From JAGVPT01 sp049578505 (GTDB lineage: Bacteria > Bacteroidota > Ignavibacteria > UBA10030 > UBA8401): a stretch of DNA of 64,000 nucleotides. The first letter of the stretch is position 1; every line of letters starts with the position of its first letter. The DNA is taken from positions 40,272-104,271 of the forward strand of contig JBAUMC010000090.1 in the NCBI GenBank assembly GCA_049578505.1, read 5' to 3'. The notes beneath the pieces were generated by a model. That model did no database searches, was not told the origin of the DNA, and worked only from the letters and a program-made list of their open reading frames with translations. This document shows, piece after piece, positions 8,079-16,410 of this stretch. The translations under genes and the position numbers were made by a program.

Positions 8079-8858
8079 ATGAAAACGGATATGGAAATAA
8101 AAGAAGACGTTAAAGACAAATACTCGCAAATAGCAAAAGGTCAGATGTCAGCAATCGTGGCAAATGGTTCTTCATGCAAAACAGGACAAAGCTCCTGCTG
8201 CGGGACCGGTTCTCAATCTCTCGTCCAAATGTCGTTGGCCTACAAGCCGGACGATCTCTCAAGCATACCTGAGGGCGCCGATCTGGGGCTCGGCTGCGGT
8301 GTTCCGACCGCGTTTGCAGATTTAAAAGAAGGTTATACAGTGCTTGACCTCGGCTCCGGCGCCGGCATTGATGTTTTCATCGCATCTCGGCAAGTCGGCC
8401 GAACAGGAAAAGCCATTGGCGTTGATATGACAGAAGCGATGATCGCAAAGGCGAACAGTAACGCGAAGAAAATCAACGCAACGAATGTTGAGTTCCGATT
8501 GGGCGAAATCGAAGCTTTACCGATTGACGGACATTCTGTTGACCGGGTCATCAGCAATTGCGTTATTAATCTTGTTCCAAACAAAGAAAACGCATTCCGG
8601 GAAATTTATCGTGTGTTGAAGCCCGGAGGAAAATTCACCGTCTCCGATATTGTCGTCGATGGCGCTATTTCCGCGGAAGAGAGAAATAACGCCGCCCTTT
8701 GGGCAGGATGTATCAGCGGTGCTATTGACAGGAAGGAATATGTTGGCATTATCAAAAAAGCAGGTTTCAAAAACATTGAAATCGTTTCCGAAAAGAATTA
8801 TGATTACAAGCTTGATAATGCACGACTGAGCTCGATAACAATCTCCGGAACAAAATGA
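8079..8858 (+). CDS. arsM: Arsenite S-adenosylmethionine methyltransferase
   Basis: Cytoplasmic enzyme that methylates As(III) using SAM, giving methylated and finally volatile arsenicals. The SAM-binding motif I is VLDLGSGAGID. The As-binding cysteines are present in GLGCGVPTAFA, SNCVINLV and WAGCISGA. An N-terminal Cys-rich stretch (SSCKTGQSSCCG) is typical of ArsM. The start at 8079 is chosen because AAAGGA lies 9 nt upstream and because earlier in-frame starts fall in operator 2; this gives 259 aa. Its stop overlaps the next start. Confidence 0.92.
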   Translation: MKTDMEIKEDVKDKYSQIAKGQMSAIVANGSSCKTGQSSCCGTGSQSLVQMSLAYKPDDLSSIPEGADLGLGCGVPTAFADLKEGYTVLDLGSGAGIDVFIASRQVGRTGKAIGVDMTEAMIAKANSNAKKINATNVEFRLGEIEALPIDGHSVDRVISNCVINLVPNKENAFREIYRVLKPGGKFTVSDIVVDGAISAEERNNAALWAGCISGAIDRKEYVGIIKKAGFKNIEIVSEKNYDYKLDNARLSSITISGTK

Positions 8859-9286
8859 TGGCGAGAATTCTCATCCTCTGCACCGGCAACTCCTGCCGGA
8901 GTCAAATAGCCGAAGGCTTTCTACAATCATTGAACTCGTCGCTCCAGGTCTCTTCCGCGGGCACCAAACCTGCGGAACGCGTTCACCCGCTTGCAATCAG
9001 AGTGATGAAAGAAATCGGCATCGACATCAGCAGCCACAAACCAAAAGAGGTGAAAGAGTTTATCAACGAATCATTCGATTACGTCATTACGGTTTGTGAT
9101 AACGCAAAAGAAGCATGTCCGGTCTTTATCGGCAAAGTCAAACATAGATTACACATAGGATTCAAAGACCCCGCTGAAGCAGTCGGGACAGATGAAGAAG
9201 TTCTGTCTGCGTTCAGGCGCGTACGCGATGAAATCAAAAAGGCTTTCTCTACTCTCTATAACCAAGAAATATCAAAGACATCATAA
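8855..9286 (+). CDS. arsC: Arsenate reductase, low-molecular-weight phosphatase type, copy 1
   Basis: Thioredoxin-coupled arsenate reductase of the LMW-protein-phosphatase fold (143 aa), reducing As(V) to As(III). The P-loop is CTGNSCRSQ, holding the nucleophilic Cys and the second Cys of the pI258 type. The C-x6-C relay pair is in VCDNAKEACPVF. The start is an ATGATG doublet overlapping the arsM stop; either ATG is possible. All four relay residues are intact. Confidence 0.88.
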   Translation: MMARILILCTGNSCRSQIAEGFLQSLNSSLQVSSAGTKPAERVHPLAIRVMKEIGIDISSHKPKEVKEFINESFDYVITVCDNAKEACPVFIGKVKHRLHIGFKDPAEAVGTDEEVLSAFRRVRDEIKKAFSTLYNQEISKTS

Positions 9287-9333
9287 ATCCAAACGCCCAA
9301 CCGCCCTTGAAAACATAAACATAGAGAGGATCT

Positions 9334-9756
9334 ATGCGAAAACAGAAAGTTCTTTTTGTTTGCATCCACAATAGCGCCCGAAGTCAAATGGCCGAAGCGC
9401 TGTTGAACCATTTGGCTGGCGATAGGTTCGAGGCTGAGAGTGCCGGGCTCGAACCGGGAATTCTTAATCCTCTTGCAGTTGATGCAATGAGAGCATTGAA
9501 TATTGACATCTCACACAAAAAAACGAAAAGTGCGTTTGACATGTTCAAGCAAGGCCGCATTTTCCAGTATGTTATAGCAGTGTGTGATGAGGCGAGCGAA
9601 AGATGCCCGATATTTCCGAGCGCGATTAAAAGACTGAGTTGGAGTTTCGCAGATCCGGCAGCACTACAAGGATCGTTTGAAGAAAAATTGACGCAAACAA
9701 TTGTCGTTCGCGATCAGATCAGCAAGCAGATCGAAACCTGGTTAACCGAACTTTAA
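9334..9756 (+). CDS. arsC: Arsenate reductase, low-molecular-weight phosphatase type, copy 2
   Basis: Second LMW-phosphatase-like arsenate reductase (140 aa). The P-loop is CIHNSARSQ, so the second P-loop Cys of copy 1 is Ala here, while the downstream C-x6-C pair (CDEASERC) is kept. The two copies differ throughout and look like separate acquisitions or an old duplication rather than a recent one. AGAGG precedes the ATG. It could serve a different reductant or partly act as a protein phosphatase; the operon position favours arsenate. Confidence 0.86.
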   Translation: MRKQKVLFVCIHNSARSQMAEALLNHLAGDRFEAESAGLEPGILNPLAVDAMRALNIDISHKKTKSAFDMFKQGRIFQYVIAVCDEASERCPIFPSAIKRLSWSFADPAALQGSFEEKLTQTIVVRDQISKQIETWLTEL

Positions 9757-9796
9757 CCGCATATATTTCTATTCTCAATTCGACACAGTAAAAATT

Positions 9797-10879
9797 ATGA
9801 ATTCTCAAATAAAAAAGATCTCTGGCTTTGAACGATATTTGACCGTCTGGGTCGCAGCCTGCATGGTCGCCGGAGTCTTGCTCGGAAAATCATTTCCAGA
9901 ATGGGTCGATCCGTTGAGGCGCCTTGAATTTGGAAAGGAAAGCCACATCAATATTCCAATTGTCGTTCTGATTTGGCTCATGATTTATCCGATGATGATG
10001 AAAATCGACTTTACCAGCATTCTCGGCGTTCGCAAGAGACCGAAAGGGATACTTATTACCCTCTTTGTTAACTGGATGGTAAAGCCTTTTTCAATGGCGT
10101 TGATTTCGTGGATATTTTTCAAGAAAATTTTTTCACCATTCATCAGCGAGGCCATTGCCGACCAATACATCGCCGGAACAATTATTTTAGCGGCTGCGCC
10201 GTGCACGGCCATGGTTTTCGTTTGGTCGTATTTAACGGATGGCGACCCTGCGTACACACTGGTTCAAGTATCCGTTAACGATTTATTGATGTTAATTCTC
10301 TTTGCGCCGATCGTGAGCATTCTCGTGAGCGGCGCAAGTAATCTTACCGTACCATTTCAAGTTCTCCTCTACAGCGTCTTCGCATTTATAGTGATTCCCC
10401 TTGCGCTTGGAAGCGTCAGCCGCCTAGTTCTCGTTCGGATAAAAGGTAAGGAATGGTTTGAGAGGACCTACGTTGGGTTCTTCCATCCAATAACCATGAT
10501 CGCATTACTCGCGACGCTTATTTTCATTTTTGCTTTCCAAGCGGATAATCTGACATTGAATGCTTTTCATGTTGTGCTCATCGCCATACCGCTCTTGATT
10601 CAAGTGTATTTCAATTCATCATTGGCATACGGATTAATGAAACTCTTCAAAGTGCAGCACAACATTGCGGCGCCGGGGGCACTCATAGGCGCCAGCAACT
10701 TCTTCGAATTGGCAGTTGCGACTGCTATAACGCTTTTTGGACCGAGCTCCGGGGCGGCCTTAGCAACAGTTGTGGGTGTCCTCGTTGAAGTCCCTGTGAT
10801 GCTCTCAGTATGCTCCTTCTGTAACCGAACAAAGGATTGGTTTCCGACTGAATTAACTGCTCAGGAGGAGCAACAATAA
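9797..10879 (+). CDS. acr3: Arsenite efflux permease, Acr3 family
   Basis: Inner-membrane As(III)-thiolate exporter with about ten transmembrane helices (360 aa). The family's key cysteine lies in AAAPCTAMVFVWS, and ALIGASNFFELAVATAITLFG near the C-terminus is the second conserved helix pair. It closes the ars operon: reductases produce As(III), ArsM methylates part of it, and Acr3 exports the rest. No arsA ATPase or arsD chaperone gene is present. Confidence 0.93.
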   Translation: MNSQIKKISGFERYLTVWVAACMVAGVLLGKSFPEWVDPLRRLEFGKESHINIPIVVLIWLMIYPMMMKIDFTSILGVRKRPKGILITLFVNWMVKPFSMALISWIFFKKIFSPFISEAIADQYIAGTIILAAAPCTAMVFVWSYLTDGDPAYTLVQVSVNDLLMLILFAPIVSILVSGASNLTVPFQVLLYSVFAFIVIPLALGSVSRLVLVRIKGKEWFERTYVGFFHPITMIALLATLIFIFAFQADNLTLNAFHVVLIAIPLLIQVYFNSSLAYGLMKLFKVQHNIAAPGALIGASNFFELAVATAITLFGPSSGAALATVVGVLVEVPVMLSVCSFCNRTKDWFPTELTAQEEQQ

Positions 10880-10964
10880 AGAACTGATTCGGGCCGACTT
10901 CGAGCGAAAAGAATCCCTTATTTTTTGAGTGGCTTTTAGTTTCCCCAACCAATATTTTTATAGC

Positions 10965-11106
10965 GGGTGCTGGTTCAGTTTGCCATTCCCGCGAAAGCGG
11001 GAATCCAAATTTTCCTTTTTTGCTCCACAATGAACGCCCACTTTTTCCAAAGGGATTCCTTCGGAACGTGGGCATGACAATTTTTTATTCTAATCAAGCC
11101 ACTACC
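10965..11106. mobile_element. MITE-like element, copy D (142 bp)
   Basis: Non-coding element with imperfect terminal inverted repeats: GGTGCTGGTTCAGTTTG at the left, and at the right ATCAAGCCACTACC. It is flanked by TTATAGC (10958-10964) and TTATAGT (11107-11113), a near-perfect 7 bp target duplication. Inside are hairpin 1 (TTCCCGCGAAAGCGGGAA) and hairpin 2 (GCCCAC...GTGGGC), whose loop carries an extra nested palindrome AAGGGATTCCTTCGGAA. The same family occurs at 42914-43152 and 51414-51703. It fills most of the gap after acr3; 10880-10964 and 11107-11205 show nothing else clear. Confidence 0.8.
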
Positions 11107-11205
11107 TTATAGTGGAAACTTTTGGGACTATTTTGCAAATTTATTTAGCATAGAAGCTCGCCGCACCGTATGCGCCGTGTCTAGAACCAAATCTCTTAGA
11201 ATTAA

Positions 11206-11961
11206 TTGAAAATTGACCAGACGATAGATCGGGCTCCGAAGTATTGCATGATCGCCACCCTTTCATTTTTCTTTGCCGCTGAGGCGTTTGCCGGCCCTCC
11301 ATTTACAACTGATGACCCCGAGCCAGTTGACCTCCACCATTGGGAATTCTATGTCGCGTCTATACAAGATTTTCATTCTGAAGAGACCGATGCCACCCTG
11401 CCTCACTTCGAAATCAATTACGGAGTAGTTCCAAATGTGCAGCTTCATCTCCTTGCTCCGATCGGATACGTGCACACGGTCGAGGGAAATCACTATGGTT
11501 ACTCTGACACCGAACTCGGCATCAAATACCGATTCATAGAGGAAACAGAAACAGTCCCTCAAGTGGGAATTTTTCCTCTTCTTGAGCTCCCAACCGGAGA
11601 TGAGAACATTCAGTTGGGGACAGGAAAAGCCCACGCATTCATTCCGGTGTGGATTCAAAAAAGCTGGGGCAAGCTGACTACATACGGAGGAGGCGGTATT
11701 TGGTACAATCCCGGCGTTGGACAAAAGAACTGGACATTCGCCGGTTGGGAAGCGCAATACGATTTTTCCGAGGCTGTCACCCTTGGCGGGGAACTTTACT
11801 ATCAAACAGCCGACACCCAGGACTCTCAATCAGGTGACGGGTTTAATATCGGGGGGTACATTAATCTCAACGAAAACGATCATATACTTTTTTCGCTCGG
11901 ACGCAGCGTGTCTGGCGTGGAAACAACTACCGGTTATATTGGTTTTCAACTGACGATTTAA
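11206..11961 (+). CDS. Putative outer-membrane beta-barrel protein (MetA-pathway-like)
   Basis: Secreted protein of 251 aa. The N-terminus carries K/R residues, a hydrophobic run (MIATLSFFFAAEAFA) and a likely signal-peptidase site before GPPFTTDDP. The remainder alternates short amphipathic strands rich in aromatic residues and ends in a strand with GYIGFQLTI, as outer-membrane barrels do. It resembles the 'phenol MetA degradation' family of putative porin-like proteins; the function is unknown. The TTG start at 11206 keeps the positive N-region; ATG 11248 is the alternative. No clear ribosome site is seen for either. No operon partner. Confidence 0.62.
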   Translation: MKIDQTIDRAPKYCMIATLSFFFAAEAFAGPPFTTDDPEPVDLHHWEFYVASIQDFHSEETDATLPHFEINYGVVPNVQLHLLAPIGYVHTVEGNHYGYSDTELGIKYRFIEETETVPQVGIFPLLELPTGDENIQLGTGKAHAFIPVWIQKSWGKLTTYGGGGIWYNPGVGQKNWTFAGWEAQYDFSEAVTLGGELYYQTADTQDSQSGDGFNIGGYINLNENDHILFSLGRSVSGVETTTGYIGFQLTI

Positions 11962-12010
11962 TTTTACAAGTTGCGTATCTACCGATCATATGCCTCATCC
12001 AACTTAAAAT

Positions 12011-12039
12011 AAAAAAGCCTCTCATTCTCTGAGAGGCTT
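12011..12039 (-). terminator. Terminator of the hydrolase-bioY operon
   Basis: Perfect 9 bp stem AAGCCTCTC/GAGAGGCTT at 12015-12039 with a 7 nt loop. Read on the minus strand, it is followed by a T-run, so it mainly serves bioY. It may also stop transcripts coming from the barrel gene on the other strand. Confidence 0.85.
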
Positions 12040-12062
12040 AGAGTTTTGTAACACACGTTGTT

Positions 12063-12641
12063 CTAGGCTGGAACCTTTTTGTACCGCTTTGCAAATTCGT
12101 TGTAGATCGCGGCAGCCGCTGAAAGTTTCAACAAATCCCACCACGAAAAGATTAAAAATCCGTTGATGACTGCCTCTTTAAAATTGTGGATATAGAAAAG
12201 ATTCAAATATATTGCACCGCAAGTGAATACCACTACCAGTCCCAAAAACATTCCGATGAGAGTCCAGAAATACCCACTTCGTCGCTGGACTACGTATCCT
12301 ACCAATATGGCTGCGAGTGGGAAACTCAGCAAGTAACCGCCCGATGGTCCAACCAATCGAGCGACCCCGAATGCACCTCCTGAAAAAACCGGCCCGCCAG
12401 CGGATCCTACGGCCAAATAGAGAAGCTGACTTAAGGAGCCGTTGCGGCTTCCTAAGAATGCCGCTCCCAGAAGAACAAAAAAGGTCTGTAGAGTATACGG
12501 AACGGGTTGATGTGGAATTTCAACTTGTGCTCCGACAGCTGTCAAAGCAGCAAAGAATACAATCCATGCGGTTTGGACGAGATAGCCCGTTTTGTCTCCC
12601 GTCAGCGGCAACAGCACTGCCGGTTTGCTCGTTGTTTCCAT
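12063..12641 (-). CDS. bioY: Biotin transporter BioY (ECF S component)
   Basis: Membrane protein (192 aa) with about six helices that captures biotin, alone or with the shared ECF energy module (no ecfAT here). Family motifs: QVEIPHQPVPYTLQTFFVLL in the first loop and YLAVGSAGGPVFSGGAFG with LVGPSGGYLLSFPLAA in the middle. An AAAAGGAGAG site precedes the ATG. It begins 14 bp after the stop of an alpha/beta hydrolase, so they share a transcript. Confidence 0.92.
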   Translation of the reverse strand: METTSKPAVLLPLTGDKTGYLVQTAWIVFFAALTAVGAQVEIPHQPVPYTLQTFFVLLGAAFLGSRNGSLSQLLYLAVGSAGGPVFSGGAFGVARLVGPSGGYLLSFPLAAILVGYVVQRRSGYFWTLIGMFLGLVVVFTCGAIYLNLFYIHNFKEAVINGFLIFSWWDLLKLSAAAAIYNEFAKRYKKVPA

Positions 12642-12655
12642 TATCTCTCCTTTTA

Positions 12656-13543
12656 CTATAACAAGTGTTTATGAAACCAAGTAGAAGTTAAATCAAGAAC
12701 ACGGCTCATCGTCGGCGCGGGTTTATTATAAGGATGGTGCGCTCCGTACATATGACCAACGCCTTCTAACAGAATGAGTTCAGTTCTCGTCTTGTCTGAT
12801 TCCTCATACAAACCCTTTGCTTCATCAACCGGAACCGGAATATCGGCGGTCCCGTGAATTAAGAGCAGCGGTTTCGACAGATCGTGCACTGCACGCTTAA
12901 TGTTTAATCTCTCACCATTCTTTTCCAAATCATCAAGCAAGTCTGTACGCAACCGAAAGAGGCTATCTGGATTGATGGAGGGAATACCGACATACCCCTT
13001 TTCCCTCCATCGTTTTCGTTGTCCTTCTGTGTACCGATTAAAATACGAAACCGTTGACCATCCTGCAACAGCTTTGACGCGTTTATCCTCACGGCCTTTG
13101 ATGATCGCTATTCCACCTCCCCGGGAATGGCCGACGATTCCTATGTTTGCGTGATCGATGAGCGGGCAATCAATACGGTGATTCAAAATTGCGACGAGGA
13201 TTGTTGTAACATCTTCTAATTCGAGACTGAACGTGTTAATCGAAAATTTTTCTCGTTCTGAAAATTTTCGGAAATTCTTCCCGATACCATTATGAGAAAA
13301 ATTGAATACGATAGAAATAAAACCGGCCTCGGCAAAGTGCCGGCCTATCGCGGGAAATGGTCCCCAATCCTTGAACGCCTTGAAGCCATGACAGACGATA
13401 ATTACCGGAAGCTTTCCGTCCTGTGCTTCCGACGTCCCGGTTTTCCATCGAATGTCACCATACAAATCAGCTCCCGACGGCGTCGATAATTGAAACAGGC
13501 GCTCAATGATTTCTTCCATAGAATTCATTAGGAAAATAGCCAT
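12656..13543 (-). CDS. Alpha/beta-hydrolase family protein
   Basis: Predicted cytoplasmic esterase/peptidase-like hydrolase. The nucleophile elbow is GHSRGGG (Ser in GxSxG), the oxyanion-side motif is VCHGFKAFKDWGPFP, the acid is likely in HGTADIPVPV and the catalytic His is in GVGHMYGAHHP. This resembles the dienelactone-hydrolase/acylaminoacyl-peptidase group; the substrate cannot be named. Operon linkage to bioY is suggestive but not evidence of a biotin role. The start is uncertain: ATG at 13543, 13528 or 13519. An in-frame TTG at 13561 sits in TTGACA, which looks like a -35 box, so I do not use it. Confidence 0.8.
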   Translation of the reverse strand: MAIFLMNSMEEIIERLFQLSTPSGADLYGDIRWKTGTSEAQDGKLPVIIVCHGFKAFKDWGPFPAIGRHFAEAGFISIVFNFSHNGIGKNFRKFSEREKFSINTFSLELEDVTTILVAILNHRIDCPLIDHANIGIVGHSRGGGIAIIKGREDKRVKAVAGWSTVSYFNRYTEGQRKRWREKGYVGIPSINPDSLFRLRTDLLDDLEKNGERLNIKRAVHDLSKPLLLIHGTADIPVPVDEAKGLYEESDKTRTELILLEGVGHMYGAHHPYNKPAPTMSRVLDLTSTWFHKHLL

Positions 13544-13648
13544 CTCGAAAGTGAATGTCAAGAAAAGGCGTTACTCGGCTCACCTAATTTTCTTCGAACA
13601 AATCAGTAGGCACTTCAGCTGATGACACCGCTGAGATTCAAAAAATTA

Positions 13649-13679
13649 TTGACTATCTCTGAGGTATTTATTACATTTA
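13649..13679 (+). promoter_or_regulatory. Putative prs promoter
   Basis: TTGA at 13649-13652, 19 nt, TACATTTA at 13672-13679: the same architecture as the ars promoter. It implies a leader of roughly 100 nt before prs. The leader contains a CACCC-TTTTTT-GGGGTG stem-loop near 13718-13735. No known riboswitch was recognised in it. Confidence 0.55.
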
Positions 13680-13789
13680 TAAGCTTAAAGAATAACCGTT
13701 GTGCGCGCCGAGAGTCACCCTTTTTTGGGGTGGCAACTAACCGGTCGGCAGAGCTTATACTCCACGTGGTTCTAAGAAGTGACCTACGC

Positions 13790-14743
13790 ATGTATCGACT
13801 AAAGGTTTTTTCCGGCAGGGCAAACCGGCAGTTAGCCGAGGAAATTTCGAAAAATCTCGGCGAAGAATTGGGCGAGCTGGATATTCGGAATTTCAGCGAC
13901 GGCGAAATTTGGGTAAAGTTCATTGACAACGTTCGCGGAGCAGACGTCTATATTATTCAACCGACGAATCCGCCAGCAGACAATCTGATGGAGCTTTTGC
14001 TTACGATTGACGCGGCAAAACGAGCATCGGCACGAAAAGTAACGGCGGTCATCCCCTATTTCGGATATGCACGGCAGGATCGTAAAGATCAGCCGCGCGT
14101 GGCAATTACCGCAAAGCTCGTGGCAAATTTATTGACGCAATCCGGTGCTGACAGAATCATTACGATGGATTTGCATGCACCGCAAATCCAGGGATTCTTC
14201 GATATTCCGGTCGACCATTTGTATTCGTCGGTCGTTTTTGTCGATTACTACCGGAGGAAAACGATACCCAATCTAACCGTTGTGTCTCCCGATGTCGGGG
14301 GAATAAAGATGGCAAGAGCGTATGCAAAAAGGCTGGATGCCGACTTAGTGTTAATCGATAAGCGCCGTCCTGCCCCGAATGAAGTTGAAGTGCTTAATAT
14401 TGTTGGCGAGGTGAAGGGAAGAAATGTTCTGATCGTTGACGATTTGATCGATACAGCCGGAACATTCACCAGCGCAGTCAAGACCCTTAAGGATGCCGGC
14501 GCGAAAGATGTGTATGGAGCCTGCACGCATCCGATTCTATCGGGGAAAGCAATGGACCGGATTAACGGATCGGACATTTCTAAGTTGCTGGTAACGGACT
14601 CGATTCAATTGAAGCAATCATCATTGAAAATCGAAGTAATGTCCGTTGCCAAAATTTTTGGAGAGGCGATCCGCAGGTCATTCGACAACAAATCCATCAG
14701 CTCGTTGTTCGATGTTGATAAAGATAAAACCCAGGACGATTAG
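13790..14743 (+). CDS. prs: Ribose-phosphate pyrophosphokinase (PRPP synthetase)
   Basis: Makes PRPP from ribose-5-phosphate and ATP for purine, pyrimidine, histidine, tryptophan and NAD synthesis. The 317 aa protein has the N-terminal VFSGRANRQLAEEI segment, the ATP/flexible-loop region YFGYARQDRKDQPR, MDLHAPQIQGFFDIPVDHL, and the PRPP-binding loop VLIVDDLIDTAGTF. The frame is open upstream, but the ATG at 13790 gives the family-standard N-terminus. rplY follows after 23 bp, a linkage common in bacteria. Confidence 0.95.
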   Translation: MYRLKVFSGRANRQLAEEISKNLGEELGELDIRNFSDGEIWVKFIDNVRGADVYIIQPTNPPADNLMELLLTIDAAKRASARKVTAVIPYFGYARQDRKDQPRVAITAKLVANLLTQSGADRIITMDLHAPQIQGFFDIPVDHLYSSVVFVDYYRRKTIPNLTVVSPDVGGIKMARAYAKRLDADLVLIDKRRPAPNEVEVLNIVGEVKGRNVLIVDDLIDTAGTFTSAVKTLKDAGAKDVYGACTHPILSGKAMDRINGSDISKLLVTDSIQLKQSSLKIEVMSVAKIFGEAIRRSFDNKSISSLFDVDKDKTQDD

Positions 14744-14766
14744 TTTTTTCTTAAAAGGAGTAAGAC

Positions 14767-15558
14767 ATGTCAGAAGTAGTTCTTCAAGCAGAGGTTCGCA
14801 CGCACACCGGAAAACGAACAAAGGCAATGCGACGTTCCGGAAAAATTCCGGGTGAATACTATTCGCGTGGCGAGCAAAACATTCACATCGCGGCTACTCA
14901 GTTTGGATTGAAACCTCTCATCTATACCTCAGAAGCCCACATCGTGAACCTGAAACTCGATAGCGGTGAATCAAAGACATGTGTGCTTCGCAATGTTCAG
15001 TTCGACCCCGTTTCAGAATTACCAATCCACTTCGATCTGCAAGGCGTTCGCGCAGATGAAGAATTAACCATCGAGGTGCCTGTGATGCTTAACGGTACGC
15101 CGAAAGGTGTTAAAGACGGCGGCACCGTTCAGCATGTGATGCACCGACTCAAAGTATCCTGCTTACCTAAATTTATTCCCGATCATGTTGAAGTAAATAT
15201 TGCGGAGCTTGGGATTAATCAGTCTATCCATATCCGCGACATTAAGGTCGACAACGTGAAGATTCTCGAAAGCGAATCGAGCACAATTGTCGCCGTTGTT
15301 CCTCCAACGATATTGAAAGAGGAAACACCCGCCGATGCGGCAGCTGCAACGACCCTTGCCGAACCCGAAGTTATTGCAAAAGGAAAGAAACCTGAAGAGG
15401 GCGAGGAAGGTGCGGAGGCCGCTCCTGCTGGAACGAAACCAGCAGCACCCGGTGCGAAGGCAGCACCAGCGGGTAAGGCAGCACCAGCGGGCAAAGCAGC
15501 AGCACCGGCCGCGAAAACAGCTCCGGCGGCTCCTGCTAAGAAAGAAGACAAGAAATAA
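14767..15558 (+). CDS. rplY: 50S ribosomal protein L25/Ctc, long form with Ala/Pro/Lys-rich tail
   Basis: 5S-rRNA-binding ribosomal protein of the two-domain Ctc/TL5 type. Residues 1-95 are the L25 domain (AEVRTHTGKRTKAMRRSGKIPGEYY is split here only by context), and about 100-190 is the C-terminal beta domain (VPVMLNGTPKGVKDGG). Residues about 195-263 are a low-complexity tail with repeated APAGKAA units ending in lysines, probably disordered. AAAAGGAG precedes the ATG. It lies between prs and pth, as in many bacteria. Confidence 0.92.
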   Translation: MSEVVLQAEVRTHTGKRTKAMRRSGKIPGEYYSRGEQNIHIAATQFGLKPLIYTSEAHIVNLKLDSGESKTCVLRNVQFDPVSELPIHFDLQGVRADEELTIEVPVMLNGTPKGVKDGGTVQHVMHRLKVSCLPKFIPDHVEVNIAELGINQSIHIRDIKVDNVKILESESSTIVAVVPPTILKEETPADAAAATTLAEPEVIAKGKKPEEGEEGAEAAPAGTKPAAPGAKAAPAGKAAPAGKAAAPAAKTAPAAPAKKEDKK

Positions 15559-15626
15559 CTTCACATTAATACAGACATTTTTCTTTTTGTTCTTTGAAAC
15601 ATCTTTCTTAATCAGCATTTCCGTCA

Positions 15627-16268
15627 GTGCAGAATTTTTTTGAGGAAGAAGAGGCTTCGGAAAGAAGACAATGCGTTGTCGGACTGGGAAATCCCGGACG
15701 CCGATACGCAACGACGAGACATAACGTCGGCTTCAATGTGGTAGCGTCGCTCTCACTGTTTATGCGTTCAAGCATGAGGGAAGGCAGAGGCGATTTCCTT
15801 TTTTCCGAATGTGCCCTTGAACGACACCGTTTTCTTCTCGCAACTCCTTCGACATATATGAATGAAAGCGGAACGGCGCTTCATCAAATCATGGAGCAGT
15901 TCAACCTAGCGGTCTCCGATTTGCTCATCGTCGTCGATGACTTTCAGCTGCCTCTTGGAACATTAAGAATTCGGGAAAACGGAAGCGATGGCGGACACAA
16001 CGGGCTCGCTTCTGTCGTTTATCATCTTCAAACGGAAAATATTCGCCGTTTGCGCGTCGGAATTGCCGGGGCCAGTTGCCCCGTCGAGGAGAGAAAAGAG
16101 TTGATGGCAGCATATGTGCTTTCTCCCTTTGACAAGGGAGAAGCTCAGCAAGCAGCAATAATGATCACGCATGCACGGGATGCGGTTCTCTCAGCGATCA
16201 CTCACGGAATTCAGTTTGCGATGAATAATTTCAATAGATCTTTTTTAGATACTGACCTAGCATTGTAA
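15627..16268 (+). CDS. pth: Peptidyl-tRNA hydrolase
   Basis: Recycles tRNA from peptidyl-tRNAs released during translation. Signature VGLGNPGRRYATTRHNVGF, with the catalytic His in RHNVGF, then TPSTYMNESGTAL and IVVDDFQLPLGTLRIRENGS DGGHNGL (written in two parts). The 213 aa length is usual. The start is GTG at 15627, because no in-frame ATG lies before the first motif. The N-terminal QNFFEEEEASERR is unusually acidic and precedes the core fold. Confidence 0.92.
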   Translation: MQNFFEEEEASERRQCVVGLGNPGRRYATTRHNVGFNVVASLSLFMRSSMREGRGDFLFSECALERHRFLLATPSTYMNESGTALHQIMEQFNLAVSDLLIVVDDFQLPLGTLRIRENGSDGGHNGLASVVYHLQTENIRRLRVGIAGASCPVEERKELMAAYVLSPFDKGEAQQAAIMITHARDAVLSAITHGIQFAMNNFNRSFLDTDLAL

Positions 16269-16410
16269 GTCAGTATTAAATTTTAAGTCTTAAGTATGCT
16301 TTTTAGTAAAGTAATTGATTGTTAATTTTTCACTTTTAATTTAAAACTTTCTACCCTGTTCCATCATAAAAGAGATGGGACCATCATTAACGTCCAAAGG
16401 AGATGCAACG

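Noticed and set aside
13690..13789. tRNA-like or riboswitch-like look of the prs leader
   Set aside because: No T-arm GTTCRANYC block, no cloverleaf that closes and no known aptamer core; only a small CACCC/GGGTG hairpin is supported.
15219..15551. Minus-strand Ala/Gly-rich frame opposite rplY
   Set aside because: It is the antisense reading of the Ala/Pro/Lys-rich tail of L25.
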